Assembly (NCBI GenBank): GCA_017399005.1
Contig: JAFQEO010000007.1
Span: 1-64,000 of the forward strand
Direction of reading: 5' to 3'
From: Peptococcaceae bacterium
GTDB taxonomy: Bacteria; Bacillota; Peptococcia; Peptococcales; Peptococcaceae
Length of the DNA: 64,000 nucleotides
The notes beneath the pieces were generated by a model. It was not told where the DNA came from. It did no database searches and saw only the letters and a program-made list of their open reading frames with translations. Positions 43,355-53,074 of this stretch are shown here, piece after piece (within the stretch, counting starts at the first letter, position 1; every line of letters begins with the position of its first letter). The translations under genes were made by a program, and so were the position numbers.

Positions 43355-45868
43355 TTAAAAATGAGTCAGCATCGTACGGCTGATAATCTCATCCTGCACA
43401 TCCTTGCACAATTCCACAAAGAATGCACTGTAGCCTGCTACACGAACAATTAAATCTCTGTACTGTTCCGGATGTTTCTGCGCATCCAGTAACGTTTCAT
43501 TGCTCAGATAATTAAACTGCATTTCACCGTTGCCCATCATGCTGGCACTTCTCAGCAATGTGATAATGCCGTTTTCGCCTTCCGGAGTATCCAGAAGCCC
43601 TGCCATCAGTTTGAAGTTATGCACCATCCCAATGTTCATATTATCACAGGCCATTTTAGACACCGATTTAATAATAGCAGTCGGACCTTTATAGTCAGCA
43701 CCCTGTGTCGGGCTGATACCGTCCGATAATGGCATCCAGGCTTTTCTTCCGTTGGCAGAAGCACCGGTAATCTGTCCAAGCGGTGTATTATTGGAAATCG
43801 ACAATGTGCCATGACTTAATACCGAGTACAATGTTTTGTAACGGCGATGATCTTTTTCCGTAAAGCTGATAATATCTGCGGCAATGCGGTCAGCATAATC
43901 ATCATCATTTCCGTATTTCGGCGCTTCCAGACAGTCTTTTCGAATCTGTTCGTAACCGATAAAATCGGCAACCAGAGCTTCATTCAGCTGTTCCAGAGTA
44001 TATTTTTTATCATCAAATACCAGCTTTTTAATTGCAGCCATAGAATCCGCATAAGTTGCCAGCCCGCTCCATACAACGCCAGGCCCAAAATTATACATAG
44101 CACCGCCGGCTGACACATCACGCCCGTTTTCCATACATCCTTCGTACATGATAGACATCAGTGGTTTCGGTGCCAGTTCTTTATGAACACGCTGCGTAAT
44201 AACGGTTGCAACACTGGACCATTTTGTGATATATTCCACCTGTTTTTTTACAGCTGCCTCAAACTGTTCATAAGTTTTAAACTGGCTTAAATCGCCTAAA
44301 TCCGGGCAGACCTGTTTGCCATACCATAAGGTTTTCCCGTGGTTCAGCACCAGTTCAATACAGATTGGCCACTGTGTATATGCTGTGGATGTCCACTGGT
44401 ACAGGCGACCTGCTTTCTGCGGTTCTACGCAGCCCATTAAACAGTAATCACGGGCATCTTCCATAGAAACCCCTTTTGCCAGCATCATTTTGATATGCAC
44501 ATCATCAAAATGACAGGCCGGGAATCCCATACCGGAACGGATAACCTCCACAATTTTTTTCATATATTTCTGTGGAGACTGGTTATGAATCCGGCATGCC
44601 AATGAAGGCTGATAGATTTTCACATGACGCACCGCATCCATTAACAGATAAGTCAGGTCATTGGTAGCATCTGTCCCTTCCCGGGTTACACCGCCCACGC
44701 ACATATTGACAAACGGCTGATAACCTGCAAAGAATTTAGAACCGCCTTCACTGGTAATCCACATCATTTCAGACATTTTTATCAGCATACAGCCTGCCAG
44801 TTCAAATGCCTGATAATCTGTTAAACGGCCAGCCTCTTTGTCTGCTTTATAAAATGGATACATATACTGGTCTACGCGGCCGATAGACATCCCTGTCTGA
44901 TTTTCTTCCACCACCAGAAGAGATTCCACTGTCCAAACAGCCTGAATTGCCTCCCAGAAGGTTTCCGGTTTATGTGCCGGTACACGGGCATTGATTTCAG
45001 AAATTTTCTGCAGTTCCGCTTTTCTCTGTGGATTCGTTTCCCGAGCCGCCAATTCAGCTGCATACTGTGACAGACGGCGGGCATAAATCATAACCCCTTC
45101 CGTTGTATCAATAACTGATTTATAAAAATAAATCTTCTCAATATCTTCCGGATTCCCGTAATCAAGCTGTTCCAGATATGCCTTTGCCTCCTGCTGAATA
45201 TCCAGCATCCCTTTTTTCATCAGAATTACATCATAACCTGGATTAGAGTCCCCGCCGCCGTTTAATGCATGATAAGAACAGTCTGACACCAACGATTCAC
45301 CGGATAATTCCCATAACCCAGCTTCACGGAACTGGTCTTCACAATATTCATCAACCGATTTGCCTTTCCAGTATGGGAAAAGTTCCTCCCGCATGATACG
45401 TTTATCTTCTTCTGAAATATAAAACGGGTCCTGCGGACGATTTCCGATAGTATCAATTTCTTCTTCCATCCAGCGCCATGCCAGGTCAGGCGAAAACGCA
45501 CCTGCGCGGGGAGCACCGCACGGATGCCCTACAATCAGCTCATCATCCTGAATAACCAGCGGTACTGTTTCACAGCAATAGCGAAAACATTTCGCCCGCA
45601 GCATAATTTTCGGCATCCCCGGATTTTCTTTAGCAATTTTGGTAATCGCCCTCGCACGATAAGTCGTAATACTTGGCACCTGTTTCATATAATTGGCTTT
45701 CAGCCGTTTCAGACGTTCTGTCATGCCATCCGGAATTTCTGCAGTCTGCTTTTCCTTTTCCATTTCAGCTGCAACTCTCTGAAAAGCCTCCAGCATTCTC
45801 TTACGTTCTTCCACCGGCATAGCCTTTACCGCCGCTTCAAATTTATCCGATAAATCATACACATTCAT
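43355..45868 (-). CDS. cutC: Choline trimethylamine-lyase (glycyl radical enzyme)
   Basis: 837 residues. The glycyl-radical motif RVAGYSAFF places Gly812, the thiyl motif GCVEP gives Cys480 and Glu482, the GGGD loop gives Asp207, and QWTST gives Thr493. As I recall for the Desulfovibrio alaskensis enzyme, the matching residues are Gly821, Cys489, Glu491, Asp216 and Thr502, a constant offset of 9, which separates it from isethionate lyase and diol dehydratases. It cleaves choline to trimethylamine and acetaldehyde under anaerobic conditions. It is flanked by a tandem BMC shell protein upstream and cutD downstream. No aldehyde or alcohol dehydrogenase and no vertex protein is nearby, unlike typical choline microcompartment loci. 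Confidence 0.96.
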   Translation of the reverse strand: MNVYDLSDKFEAAVKAMPVEERKRMLEAFQRVAAEMEKEKQTAEIPDGMTERLKRLKANYMKQVPSITTYRARAITKIAKENPGMPKIMLRAKCFRYCCETVPLVIQDDELIVGHPCGAPRAGAFSPDLAWRWMEEEIDTIGNRPQDPFYISEEDKRIMREELFPYWKGKSVDEYCEDQFREAGLWELSGESLVSDCSYHALNGGGDSNPGYDVILMKKGMLDIQQEAKAYLEQLDYGNPEDIEKIYFYKSVIDTTEGVMIYARRLSQYAAELAARETNPQRKAELQKISEINARVPAHKPETFWEAIQAVWTVESLLVVEENQTGMSIGRVDQYMYPFYKADKEAGRLTDYQAFELAGCMLIKMSEMMWITSEGGSKFFAGYQPFVNMCVGGVTREGTDATNDLTYLLMDAVRHVKIYQPSLACRIHNQSPQKYMKKIVEVIRSGMGFPACHFDDVHIKMMLAKGVSMEDARDYCLMGCVEPQKAGRLYQWTSTAYTQWPICIELVLNHGKTLWYGKQVCPDLGDLSQFKTYEQFEAAVKKQVEYITKWSSVATVITQRVHKELAPKPLMSIMYEGCMENGRDVSAGGAMYNFGPGVVWSGLATYADSMAAIKKLVFDDKKYTLEQLNEALVADFIGYEQIRKDCLEAPKYGNDDDYADRIAADIISFTEKDHRRYKTLYSVLSHGTLSISNNTPLGQITGASANGRKAWMPLSDGISPTQGADYKGPTAIIKSVSKMACDNMNIGMVHNFKLMAGLLDTPEGENGIITLLRSASMMGNGEMQFNYLSNETLLDAQKHPEQYRDLIVRVAGYSAFFVELCKDVQDEIISRTMLTHF

Positions 45869-45904
45869 AATTCATACCTCCATCTCTAAAGCACACAAGC
45901 CTCA

Positions 45905-46528
45905 TCATCGCAGTGATTTTACTGCATATCGTTCTGTAATCTTTCGCAGAGCCGGATGCGGACTTGCAATTACAGCAGAACTATATATCTGACCACCCAT
46001 ATCTTCTACAGCTTTTATCCCGGCTTCCACTGCAGAACGACAAGCTGCCACATCCCCCTCGGCCAGCACAGAAATATAACCGGAGGCCACATTTTCATAA
46101 CCGATAATCTCTACATCGGCTGCCTTTCCCATTGCATCTGCAGCCTGCAGAATATATGCCAGCCCGAAAATTTCAATCATGCCGAGAGCATTCCCGTGTC
46201 TTATTCTTTCCGAATAACATTCTTCCGATTCCTCTTCTACAATTCTATGAACATTTAAGATATGATTCACTGCGTTAACAGGCCGCGGAATAACGCTGCT
46301 GGCTGTCAGTCTGCCAATAGACGCTGCTGCTCTTGCGCCGGCCTCCATTGCAGATTTACAGGCTGCCACATCGCCCTGTACAACTATCGTTACCAGTGTA
46401 GAACCTACATTTTCATATGATACCAGTTCCACATTGGCCGCTTTTAACATATAATCTGCTCCATAAACTGCTGGAACCATGCCCAGCGTCTCGATAAAGC
46501 CAATTGCCTCTCCTGTTTTTTTCTGCAT
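45905..46528 (-). CDS. Tandem-domain microcompartment shell protein (BMC-T)
   Basis: 207 residues made of two BMC repeats. The first is at residues 5-90 (GFIETLGMVPAVYGADYMLKAANV, GDVAACKSAMEAG) and the second at 115-200 (GMIEIFGLAYILQAADAMGKAADV, GDVAACRSAVEAG). BMC-T proteins assemble as trimers that mimic hexamers, often with gated or Fe-S-bearing pores; no extra cluster cysteines are seen here. First gene of the cut operon, 36 bases before cutC. Confidence 0.92.
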   Translation of the reverse strand: MQKKTGEAIGFIETLGMVPAVYGADYMLKAANVELVSYENVGSTLVTIVVQGDVAACKSAMEAGARAAASIGRLTASSVIPRPVNAVNHILNVHRIVEEESEECYSERIRHGNALGMIEIFGLAYILQAADAMGKAADVEIIGYENVASGYISVLAEGDVAACRSAVEAGIKAVEDMGGQIYSSAVIASPHPALRKITERYAVKSLR

Positions 46529-46671
46529 ATAATCGCTCCATTTCTATATCCTATGTATAAACAAATTCATACACTCATGCCATTCTTCTCTATATCTAGT
46601 ATAACGAAAGATGATACTTGCGGACATAACCGTATCTCTATGCCGGGTATCAGAAAAATCGTGGATAACAG

Positions 46672-46712
46672 AAAAAACCACCCGGCAACCGAATGGTTGC
46701 GGATGGTTTATA
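46672..46712 (-). terminator. Terminator of the first ThDP/dehydrogenase operon
   Basis: An AAACCA...CAACC-GAAT-GGTTG...TGGTTT hairpin on the minus strand just past the small Cys-rich gene, then TTTTTTC. Confidence 0.65.
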
Positions 46713-46721
46713 CAAAATATC

Positions 46722-46895
46722 TTATTTTTCTGAAACTGCTTTTTCGTTCTTTTTCCCCATAGGCAGTAACTCAGCCAGTAAGGTCATCATACCTTTCGGG
46801 CATGGGCAGCCTTTCATGTTAACAATCGTACCCTGATGAAGCTCATAGGTTACATGACAATGATTGGGGCAGTTTGGACAGGTAAATTCCATCAT
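46722..46895 (-). CDS. 57-residue Cys-rich protein, module A (DUF1667-like)
   Basis: ATG-ATG at 46895 to TAA at 46722, one base from the dehydrogenase stop. Six cysteines lie in two clusters, CPNCPNHCHVTYE at residues 6-18 and GCPCPKG at 29-35, followed by a short helix and a charged tail. The pattern resembles a compact metal-binding knuckle and recalls DUF1667 proteins. A related 59-residue gene closes the paralogous second module, so it is a conserved component, not a chance ORF. A metal or Fe-S cluster delivery, redox or regulatory role is possible; none is known. Confidence 0.75.
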   Translation of the reverse strand: MMEFTCPNCPNHCHVTYELHQGTIVNMKGCPCPKGMMTLLAELLPMGKKNEKAVSEK

Positions 46896-46896
46896 C

Positions 46897-47844
46897 TTAT
46901 TTGTTTCTCAAAATTTCTTTTGTAGTTCTGGAGATTTTCAGAACATTCAGAGTTCTCTGTGCATTCAGTTCTTCCCTGGTTTTACCGGAATAATCTTTTA
47001 AACCTTTCCCGGTTTTGATACCCAGTGTCCCTGCCTGCAGCATTTTTACCGCCATAGGGCTTGGCTGTTTATCGTCACACAGAGTTGGATAAATCAGCTG
47101 ACCAACGCCTGCTGCCACATCCCATCCGATGTAGTCCATCAGTTCCAGCGGCCCTTCAAAGGATGCTTTTAAGCCCTGATTTGCCATAAATGCAGTATCT
47201 ACATCTTCCGGACTGGCCAGACCGTTATCTACCAGATAGCTGCATTCACGCAACAGAGCAGCTGTTAAACGGTTTACGATAAAACCTGGCACATACTTGT
47301 TTAAGACTGCCGGTGCTTTTTCAATGCTTAATAACAGTGCGCGGATATCATCCAGCAGGTCTTTTTCGGTCTGAGGACCTGCTACAACTTCTACCAGAGG
47401 AATTACATGGGACGGGTTGTTGAAGTGTGCAATCAAAACACGTTCCGGATGACTTACTTTTACAACATCGTACACATTCATAGCGGAAGTGGTACTTGCT
47501 AAAACAGTATCCGGACGACATGCCTGATCCAGAGAAGCAAATACATTTGCTTTGATTTCCGGAACTTCCGGAACCGCTTCGATTACCAGGTCTGCATCTG
47601 CCACTGCACTGTATTCTGTGGAGTAAGACAGATATTTTTCGGTATTCGCTGCCTGTTCTGCTGTAATAAATTCGTTTTCCAGCATAATCTGAACATTAGA
47701 AGCCACCATTTTTTTTGCTACTTCCAGTGCTTCTTCTTTTACATCAATGACTACCGTTTCATAGCCATGGGCTGCAAATGTCTGCGCAATGCCGTGACCC
47801 ATAGTACCGGAACCTACAACACCGATTTTTTTAAATTCTCTCAT
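46897..47844 (-). CDS. 3-hydroxyacyl-CoA dehydrogenase-family oxidoreductase, module A
   Basis: 315 residues. The Rossmann NAD site is GVVGSGTMGHGIAQTF with a terminal Asp that favours NAD. The catalytic His lies in IAHFNNPSHVIPLVEVV near residue 141, and the C-terminal helical domain holds GFIVNRLTAALLRE and the LMDYIGWD segment. It is ~30 residues longer than 3-hydroxybutyryl-CoA dehydrogenases. No thiolase, enoyl-CoA hydratase or CoA ligase is nearby, so a free hydroxy-acid substrate (as for the related gulonate or carnitine dehydrogenases) is as likely as a CoA ester. It is 14 bases past the ThDP gene. Confidence 0.85.
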   Translation of the reverse strand: MREFKKIGVVGSGTMGHGIAQTFAAHGYETVVIDVKEEALEVAKKMVASNVQIMLENEFITAEQAANTEKYLSYSTEYSAVADADLVIEAVPEVPEIKANVFASLDQACRPDTVLASTTSAMNVYDVVKVSHPERVLIAHFNNPSHVIPLVEVVAGPQTEKDLLDDIRALLLSIEKAPAVLNKYVPGFIVNRLTAALLRECSYLVDNGLASPEDVDTAFMANQGLKASFEGPLELMDYIGWDVAAGVGQLIYPTLCDDKQPSPMAVKMLQAGTLGIKTGKGLKDYSGKTREELNAQRTLNVLKISRTTKEILRNK

Positions 47845-47858
47845 TTTGAAAACGCCTC

Positions 47859-49502
47859 CTAGAATGCAAAGCCGATTTTCACATCGGTCATAACATTGAT
47901 GATAGATGGTTTATCCTGAGCCAGAGCGCGGTCAATTGCAGGACCGATTTCTTCCGGTTTTGTTACCTGTTCGCCATAGCAACCAACAACTTCTGCCATT
48001 TTTTCGTAGTTGGTATCGCGCAGATACAGGCCTACGAAATCTTTCTCCTGACCGCTGCGTTTTGCTTCGGAGTTTTTAATCATGCCCCAGCAGGAGTCGT
48101 TCAAGATAACGGTTGTGATGTTAATACCATAACGCATCATGGTATCGTATTCCATAGCGCCGTAACCAAATGCACCGTCACCGGTCAGCAGAATTACTTT
48201 TTTATCCGGATGCGCCAGTTTTGCAGCCATTGCATATGGAACACCAACACCCAGAGGGCCAAAGCTGCCGGTTGCGATGGTTAACAGCTGGCCAGGACCC
48301 ATTGCCGGCAGCAGCATGTTACCCCAGGAAGCAGTATCGCCGCCGTCAATTACCACGATAGTATCTTTATCGATACGCTGACGCAGTTCCGCACACAGTC
48401 TTAATGGATGAATTGGAACCTGAGGGCTTGTAAATGCCTGGCCCATGAAACCAACCATCGCGTCGCGGGATTCTACCAGCTGGCCAACCCACTCTTTATG
48501 GTCGCCAGGCTGCATGGCTTCTGTCAGCTGCGCTACGATTGTTTTTGCATCGCCAACCAGACCCAGCGCGATATCCAGCTGGTCGGTGATTGCAGCGCCG
48601 TTGATATCGATTCTTAAAATTTTTGCTGTTGGAGGGAATGCTTCTTTGGATAAGGTATAACCGGTACGGGTACCAATCATGATAATTAAATCCGCATTCT
48701 GTAACGCTGCTGCACATACTGGATGTTTATCGGAACCGATGCACATAGCCAGCGGATGATAATCCGGAACCAGACCTCTTGCAGCGTTTCTTGTAAATAC
48801 AGGAATATTCCCTTTTTCAACAAAAGCTGTTACTTCTTCTGCTGCACCAGACCAGAATGCTCCAGAACCAACAATTGCAACTGGCATTTTTGCATTCTGA
48901 ATCATTTCTACCGCTTTTTCAATATCTGCCTGAGATGCTGCCGGGCGTGTTTCGCACTGCCATGTATTCTGCAGATATACAGTATCTTCTTCGTAAACAC
49001 AAGCTTCTACTTTATCTCTTGGAATTTCTACATAAACAGGGCCAGGAGTGTTTCTGCGCGCTTCTGCAAACGCTCTGCCAAAATATTCAGGGATACGGTT
49101 GCCGTCTGGAACCTGTCTTGCATATTTGGTACACGCTTTGAACACATCCATGGTGTTAAAGTCCTGCAGCTGGTTGCTTTCGTATTCACATACTCTTGCT
49201 TTACCGCCAACGCAGATCATTGGAGCCTGGTTGCAGTAAGCGTTAGCTGCACCTGTTACCATATTAGTAGCACCCGGGCCGGCGGTACCGGTACATACAC
49301 CCGGCTGGCCGGTTGCAAATGCCCAGCCTTCTGCCATAAATGCCGCATTCATTTCATTACGTGTGCCGATAAATTTGATACCTGCCGCTTCACATGCTTC
49401 CATCATTGGATAGATGTGACCGCCTGGAATACCGAAAATATATTTTACGCCTTCTTTTTCAAATACTTTCTGAATCAGTTGCCCACCGTTTACCAGTGCC
49501 AT
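47859..49502 (-). CDS. ThDP-dependent lyase/ligase of the acetolactate-synthase superfamily, module A
   Basis: 547 residues with the three domains of the superfamily: a pyrimidine-binding N-terminus with catalytic Glu50 in GTRNEMNAAFMAEGWA, a central domain from about 190, and a diphosphate-binding C-terminus with GDGAFGYG...ILND. The partner motif GKARVCEYESNQLQDF places it with the benzaldehyde-lyase, oxalyl-CoA-decarboxylase and hydroxyacyl-CoA-lyase-like branch, not with IlvB, which is ~570 residues with an FAD motif and an IlvH partner. The reaction (decarboxylation, C-C cleavage or carboligation of a 2-keto or 2-hydroxy acid) is unknown. Confidence 0.85.
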   Translation of the reverse strand: MALVNGGQLIQKVFEKEGVKYIFGIPGGHIYPMMEACEAAGIKFIGTRNEMNAAFMAEGWAFATGQPGVCTGTAGPGATNMVTGAANAYCNQAPMICVGGKARVCEYESNQLQDFNTMDVFKACTKYARQVPDGNRIPEYFGRAFAEARRNTPGPVYVEIPRDKVEACVYEEDTVYLQNTWQCETRPAASQADIEKAVEMIQNAKMPVAIVGSGAFWSGAAEEVTAFVEKGNIPVFTRNAARGLVPDYHPLAMCIGSDKHPVCAAALQNADLIIMIGTRTGYTLSKEAFPPTAKILRIDINGAAITDQLDIALGLVGDAKTIVAQLTEAMQPGDHKEWVGQLVESRDAMVGFMGQAFTSPQVPIHPLRLCAELRQRIDKDTIVVIDGGDTASWGNMLLPAMGPGQLLTIATGSFGPLGVGVPYAMAAKLAHPDKKVILLTGDGAFGYGAMEYDTMMRYGINITTVILNDSCWGMIKNSEAKRSGQEKDFVGLYLRDTNYEKMAEVVGCYGEQVTKPEEIGPAIDRALAQDKPSIINVMTDVKIGFAF

Positions 49503-49586
49503 AATAAATTCCTCCTAAAATTAAATATCAGATAGCTGTTTCATTATCAGCCTTCAAAAATTTTTAAACTTTTCACAAATTAAATC

Positions 49587-51008
49587 CTAGCGATCTCTCG
49601 CCACTTTTTTTGCAGCCAGACGAATCCAGCCGTAGAATACAAAGAACATCACCACAAAGATTGCCAGTGCAATCATTACCCATGTGATAGATCTTGGTAC
49701 AAAACCCATCAGCAGAAGCAGAGGGAACCCGGTTAAACAAGCCCACAGTGTCTGGAAAATCAGGTTGGTACTTGCCGGTGTTTCCAGTTTCGGGTCAATC
49801 TGACGAAGCAGAATAATACCGGTACCTACTACCCCGGTCAGCATCCCGTACAGAGCCAGGAACGATTCTTCGCTGTAATCCGGGAACAGCAGTTTTGTAA
49901 CATGATCCACATATACATAAGTCGCAATGGTTGCCACAATACAGGACAGAACCAGCGGAATAATAAAGGACTGTTCCTTGAATGCGCTCAGGTTGATAGC
50001 TGCGATGGATGCTACAATCATGATGTCATAGAATAAACCGGAAATACGGTCCATAAACATGTTATTGACATACTGTTTTTCAATAACACCCCGTTTGCCA
50101 AAGAAGGCCAGGAATTTTTTCGTAATAATCCCGCCCAGTGCTGCAAAGATAAAGTTAAATCCCCACAGCAGCGGTTTTACCGTACTGATTAACAGTTCCA
50201 CACCGGAACGGTCACACAGAGTACTCAACACAAATGTAATTCCGTACGCAATCGCGTATGTGATAAATACCAGAGCCATTTCCACAGTCAGTTTGTCCAG
50301 AGAATCAGACATTGGAATATCGTTCGGCCCTGCTACTTCTTCCAGAGTGATTTCTTCACAGACATCATCCTCTACACGGCAGGTTACTTTACGATTCTTT
50401 TTCATACGCATGATATTCAGGTAGATAACGCCCCCGATAGAACATGCGATAAAACCAATCGATGCAACGGTTAAACCGTAGCTGGTACCGTTTGCAAAGC
50501 CCCAGCTCATTTCGTAGGTATGACCCCAGTTATACGCCTGCCCCGGTCCCTGACCGAAGCCCATCGGCACCAGCATACCGGATGCCGGCCATACATTCAG
50601 CAACACAAACGATAATGCAAAAGTAACACCTAAACCGCACAGCGCCTGTACAATATAAGAAGATGTTGTTACAAGCGAGGAGTTAAAAATATCCCGCTGT
50701 GCATGTTTGCGCTCCGACTTTTTGTCCGTTTTCAGAGCAACAGCTGTACAGCCCAGACCCAGCCCATGATAGGTGAGCAGTTCCAGAGTTGATGCATCTA
50801 CCAGTGTTGAACCGGTAGCCGCTTTATAGGCAGAGAAAATACCCAGCAGCAGAAAACCGCCCAGTACCGAGCCAGGAATCAGCAGATTCCGCAGCGGTTT
50901 AATCAGACGAATCATTGCATTGGCAACAATCATCCCGGTCATCAGAATTGTAATCGCGATAACAAATTCCCATACCGTAAAGTCCCATAAATTATAATCA
51001 GAAACCAT
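49587..51008 (-). CDS. GltS-like sodium:carboxylate symporter, module A
   Basis: About 473 residues; the ATG at 51008 lies behind AGGAGGG. Ten or more hydrophobic helices, with GMLVPMGFGQGPGQAYNWG near residue 150 and a matching re-entrant half (GMLTGVVGTGIILLR near 390). This GPGQ/GVVGTG pairing is typical of the sodium:glutamate symporter family. It is encoded directly upstream of the ThDP gene and is probably the importer for its pathway substrate, a glutamate-like dicarboxylate or a related anion. Confidence 0.83.
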   Translation of the reverse strand: MVSDYNLWDFTVWEFVIAITILMTGMIVANAMIRLIKPLRNLLIPGSVLGGFLLLGIFSAYKAATGSTLVDASTLELLTYHGLGLGCTAVALKTDKKSERKHAQRDIFNSSLVTTSSYIVQALCGLGVTFALSFVLLNVWPASGMLVPMGFGQGPGQAYNWGHTYEMSWGFANGTSYGLTVASIGFIACSIGGVIYLNIMRMKKNRKVTCRVEDDVCEEITLEEVAGPNDIPMSDSLDKLTVEMALVFITYAIAYGITFVLSTLCDRSGVELLISTVKPLLWGFNFIFAALGGIITKKFLAFFGKRGVIEKQYVNNMFMDRISGLFYDIMIVASIAAINLSAFKEQSFIIPLVLSCIVATIATYVYVDHVTKLLFPDYSEESFLALYGMLTGVVGTGIILLRQIDPKLETPASTNLIFQTLWACLTGFPLLLLMGFVPRSITWVMIALAIFVVMFFVFYGWIRLAAKKVARDR

Positions 51009-51049
51009 ATACAATCCCTCCTGTTTTGGAATTGATAAAATAATTGCGT

Positions 51050-51370
51050 TTATTCAGCCAGTTTATACCCTTCGTAAGTGCCTTCCATTTTCAGTGCTTT
51101 CCCTTCACCGGAGCATTTGCCGTCATCGGTGTAATCGCCTTCCAGATGGAAGTTGAACGGTACCAGACCAAATTTAATTACCATATCGTAAGAAATATGA
51201 TGGTCATTCAGTACACCGTTCATTACTTCATAAGTTTTATTGTTGTTTTCGTCAAATACACTGCCGGTAAATGCTGTCGCATCTTCATTGGCTGCAAAAT
51301 CTGCTACCAGATGCATTTCGCCCAGTGGAGTTTTTGCGGTGATTTTCCATTTTCCTGTTAACATATGCAT
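51050..51370 (-). CDS. Small beta-rich hypothetical protein, module A
   Basis: 106 residues behind an AAGGAGACG site. It alternates short strands (GKWKITAKTPLGEMHLVADF, AFTGSVFDENNNKTYEVMNG, FNFHLEGDYTDD, GEGKALKMEGTYEG) and should form a small antiparallel barrel or lipocalin-like fold. It has no signal peptide, no cysteines and no known motif. It is first in the module A operon. No counterpart is seen in module B. Function unknown. Confidence 0.65.
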   Translation of the reverse strand: MHMLTGKWKITAKTPLGEMHLVADFAANEDATAFTGSVFDENNNKTYEVMNGVLNDHHISYDMVIKFGLVPFNFHLEGDYTDDGKCSGEGKALKMEGTYEGYKLAE

Positions 51371-51688
51371 AATCTTCGTCTCCTTAATTGTGTCTGATTC
51401 TCATTTTTCAGACAAATCTCTCATTTGTTCCGTTTTTTTCAGGCAATACGGACAGCCTCTATCGGTTTATAGATTATATAAGTGCACCTTATCTTAATAA
51501 CATTATAATCCCTGCGTTATCTATTTGTAAAAGACATGGTTTCTATAGTTTATTATAGGTAATGCCTATACAAAAATTAAAACATGGACGCAAAAATAAA
51601 ACAGCCGATGTATTTTCAAAACCCTTTCATGCGGTTTGAAAACACATCGACTGTTCTTCCGTTTCATTATTTTATGTTCTATTCTGTT
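51371..51688. other. Intergenic region with module A promoter and LysR terminator
   Basis: About 318 bases without a gene. The left part should hold the module A operon promoter, though no clear hexamer pair was found. The right part (51596-51655) holds a CGATGTRTTTTCAAA-type inverted repeat with a T-run on the minus strand, the probable terminator of the LysR gene. Confidence 0.6.
51596..51655 (-). terminator. Terminator of the module A LysR gene
   Basis: CGATGTGTTTTCAAA pairs with TTTGAAAATACATCG around GGGTTTCATG-like loop sequence, then GGCTGTTTTATTTTT on the minus strand. Confidence 0.75.
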
Positions 51689-52615
51689 TTATGCATCTGG
51701 CTCATGCGGGATTTTCTGCAGCAGCAGTGCGGTAAATTCTTTCTGTTCAATCGATTCCGCCTCATCCTGCCGGTAAATCATGCCTACCTGTGTTACCCAT
51801 TCAAAGTCAAGAATCTGCAACGGTTTCACAATCCCGTTCAGATAATAATCATCCTGGCTCAGCGTACACATTGGCATTACCGTAATCGCCTGCGATTTGC
51901 GCAGATATTTATATAAACTTTCTCTATCATCCAGCTGGATAATATCCAGACTTTTATTATATTCCAGCAGCATACTGCGGTTATAGTTATTCAGCACATT
52001 ACGATATGTGATAAACGGATACTGCAAAGCCTCCGCCATGGTGATACTTTCCTGCGGATACAGCTTATGCGCCTGCCCCACCCAGAAATACATACGGTCG
52101 TTAAACAGCTTCCGGTATTCCAGCTGATAATTCTGCAGCATCGCTTTCCAGCTTTCCTTTTCCAGATTCGACATCATTATAATACCTAAATCCAGTTCCC
52201 GCTGATGCACTTTTTCTGCCAGGCCATAGCTGCTGTCTTCCTGCAGACGGGTATTCAGTTTTGGATACTGCTGCTTCATTTCCATCAGCGTATCCAGAAT
52301 AATGCTGTGATACACATACGGCACACAGCCGATAGTCAGGGTGCCCTGCAGCATAGAGGCTGTCTGACCGCTCAGTTTCTGTATTTCTTCTATTTCCTGC
52401 AGAATTTTCTGGCTGTGTTCCAGCACCTGTTCACCCTGTGCTGTAAATACCACACCCTTACGGGTTCGTTTCACCACTTCAAAGCCCAGTTCCTCTTCCA
52501 GCTCTTTTATCGCAGCACTCAGCGACGGCTGGCTGATATACAGCTGCTGCGCCGCTCTGGAAATGGTGCCATATTTTTTTAACGCAACTAAAAACCGAAA
52601 CTGATTCAACCGCAC
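51689..52615 (-). CDS. LysR-family regulator of module A
   Basis: 308 residues from a GTG behind AAAGAGGGTG (the frame runs on to 52705). The HTH region TISRAAQQLYISQPSLSAAIKELEEELGF and effector domain are very similar to the LysR of module B (HRTISKTAQVLYISQPSLSTAIKELEEELGF). It sits directly upstream of the module A operon on the same strand and probably controls it. The parallel LysR pair supports a duplication of the whole module. Confidence 0.88.
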   Translation of the reverse strand: MRLNQFRFLVALKKYGTISRAAQQLYISQPSLSAAIKELEEELGFEVVKRTRKGVVFTAQGEQVLEHSQKILQEIEEIQKLSGQTASMLQGTLTIGCVPYVYHSIILDTLMEMKQQYPKLNTRLQEDSSYGLAEKVHQRELDLGIIMMSNLEKESWKAMLQNYQLEYRKLFNDRMYFWVGQAHKLYPQESITMAEALQYPFITYRNVLNNYNRSMLLEYNKSLDIIQLDDRESLYKYLRKSQAITVMPMCTLSQDDYYLNGIVKPLQILDFEWVTQVGMIYRQDEAESIEQKEFTALLLQKIPHEPDA

Positions 52616-52726
52616 TGCTGCACCCTCTTTCCCGCAATTAATTCGCCTATCTCGGAATACTAGTATCATTATATTCATCATAACACATATACCAGATTTC
52701 TGCAAAACCTTTGCAAAAACAACCGA

Positions 52727-52906
52727 TTATGCTTCTTCTGGCAATGCCGTGTTTGTATTCTGTTCCGAAAAAAGAATGTGTGTAATCCATTCTGTCATTC
52801 CACTCCCGCACAGGGAGCCATCCATAGATACAAGTGTATCCGCATTCATTTCGTATGTCACCTGACAATGATTCGAACAACGCGGGCAAATAAAAACTTC
52901 TTTCAC
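52727..52906 (-). CDS. 59-residue Cys-rich protein, module B (paralogue of the module A protein)
   Basis: A GTG at 52906 (or TTG at 52918) starts a small protein with CPRCSNHCQVTYE at residues 7-19 and a weaker second cluster GSLCGSGM. The first cluster is nearly identical to that of the module A protein; the second has lost two of its three cysteines. It is the last gene after the module B ThDP enzyme. Start choice is uncertain, but the reading frame is supported by homology. Confidence 0.65.
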   Translation of the reverse strand: MKEVFICPRCSNHCQVTYEMNADTLVSMDGSLCGSGMTEWITHILFSEQNTNTALPEEA

Positions 52907-53074
52907 ATTTCCAACCAACCTTCATATTTTTGTCTTTAACTATTCATGAAAATTCCCATAAACAAAAGAAAAGTAGTCCGGTATCTGATGGGTTACTTTA
53001 GTATACCCCTCACACAGACACCGAACTGCTTTCTTATTGTTTTACTTAAACATCATTTTTCAGATTCTGATAAC

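Noticed and set aside
43355-45868. Isethionate sulfite-lyase or diol dehydratase as the identity of the glycyl-radical enzyme, suggested by the nearby taurine-like cluster
   Set aside because: The active-site set (GCVEP, GGGD loop, QWTST, RVAGY) matches choline TMA-lyase at a constant offset of 9 residues. Isethionate lyase and diol dehydratases do not have this set.
46897-47844. Fatty-acid beta-oxidation or butyrate pathway, from the 3-hydroxyacyl-CoA dehydrogenase match
   Set aside because: No crotonase, thiolase, acyl-CoA dehydrogenase or CoA transferase is nearby, and both copies are ~30 residues longer than 3-hydroxybutyryl-CoA dehydrogenase.
47859-49502. Acetolactate synthase (IlvB) or sulfoacetaldehyde acetyltransferase for the ThDP enzymes
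   Set aside because: Both are shorter than those families, no regulatory small subunit gene is adjacent, and the N-domain motif fits the lyase/decarboxylase branch better. I left the reaction open.
48723-49535. 270-codon open frame on the plus strand
   Set aside because: It lies antisense to the ThDP gene, has a Cys/Phe-rich composition typical of a reverse-complement frame, and has no ribosome site.
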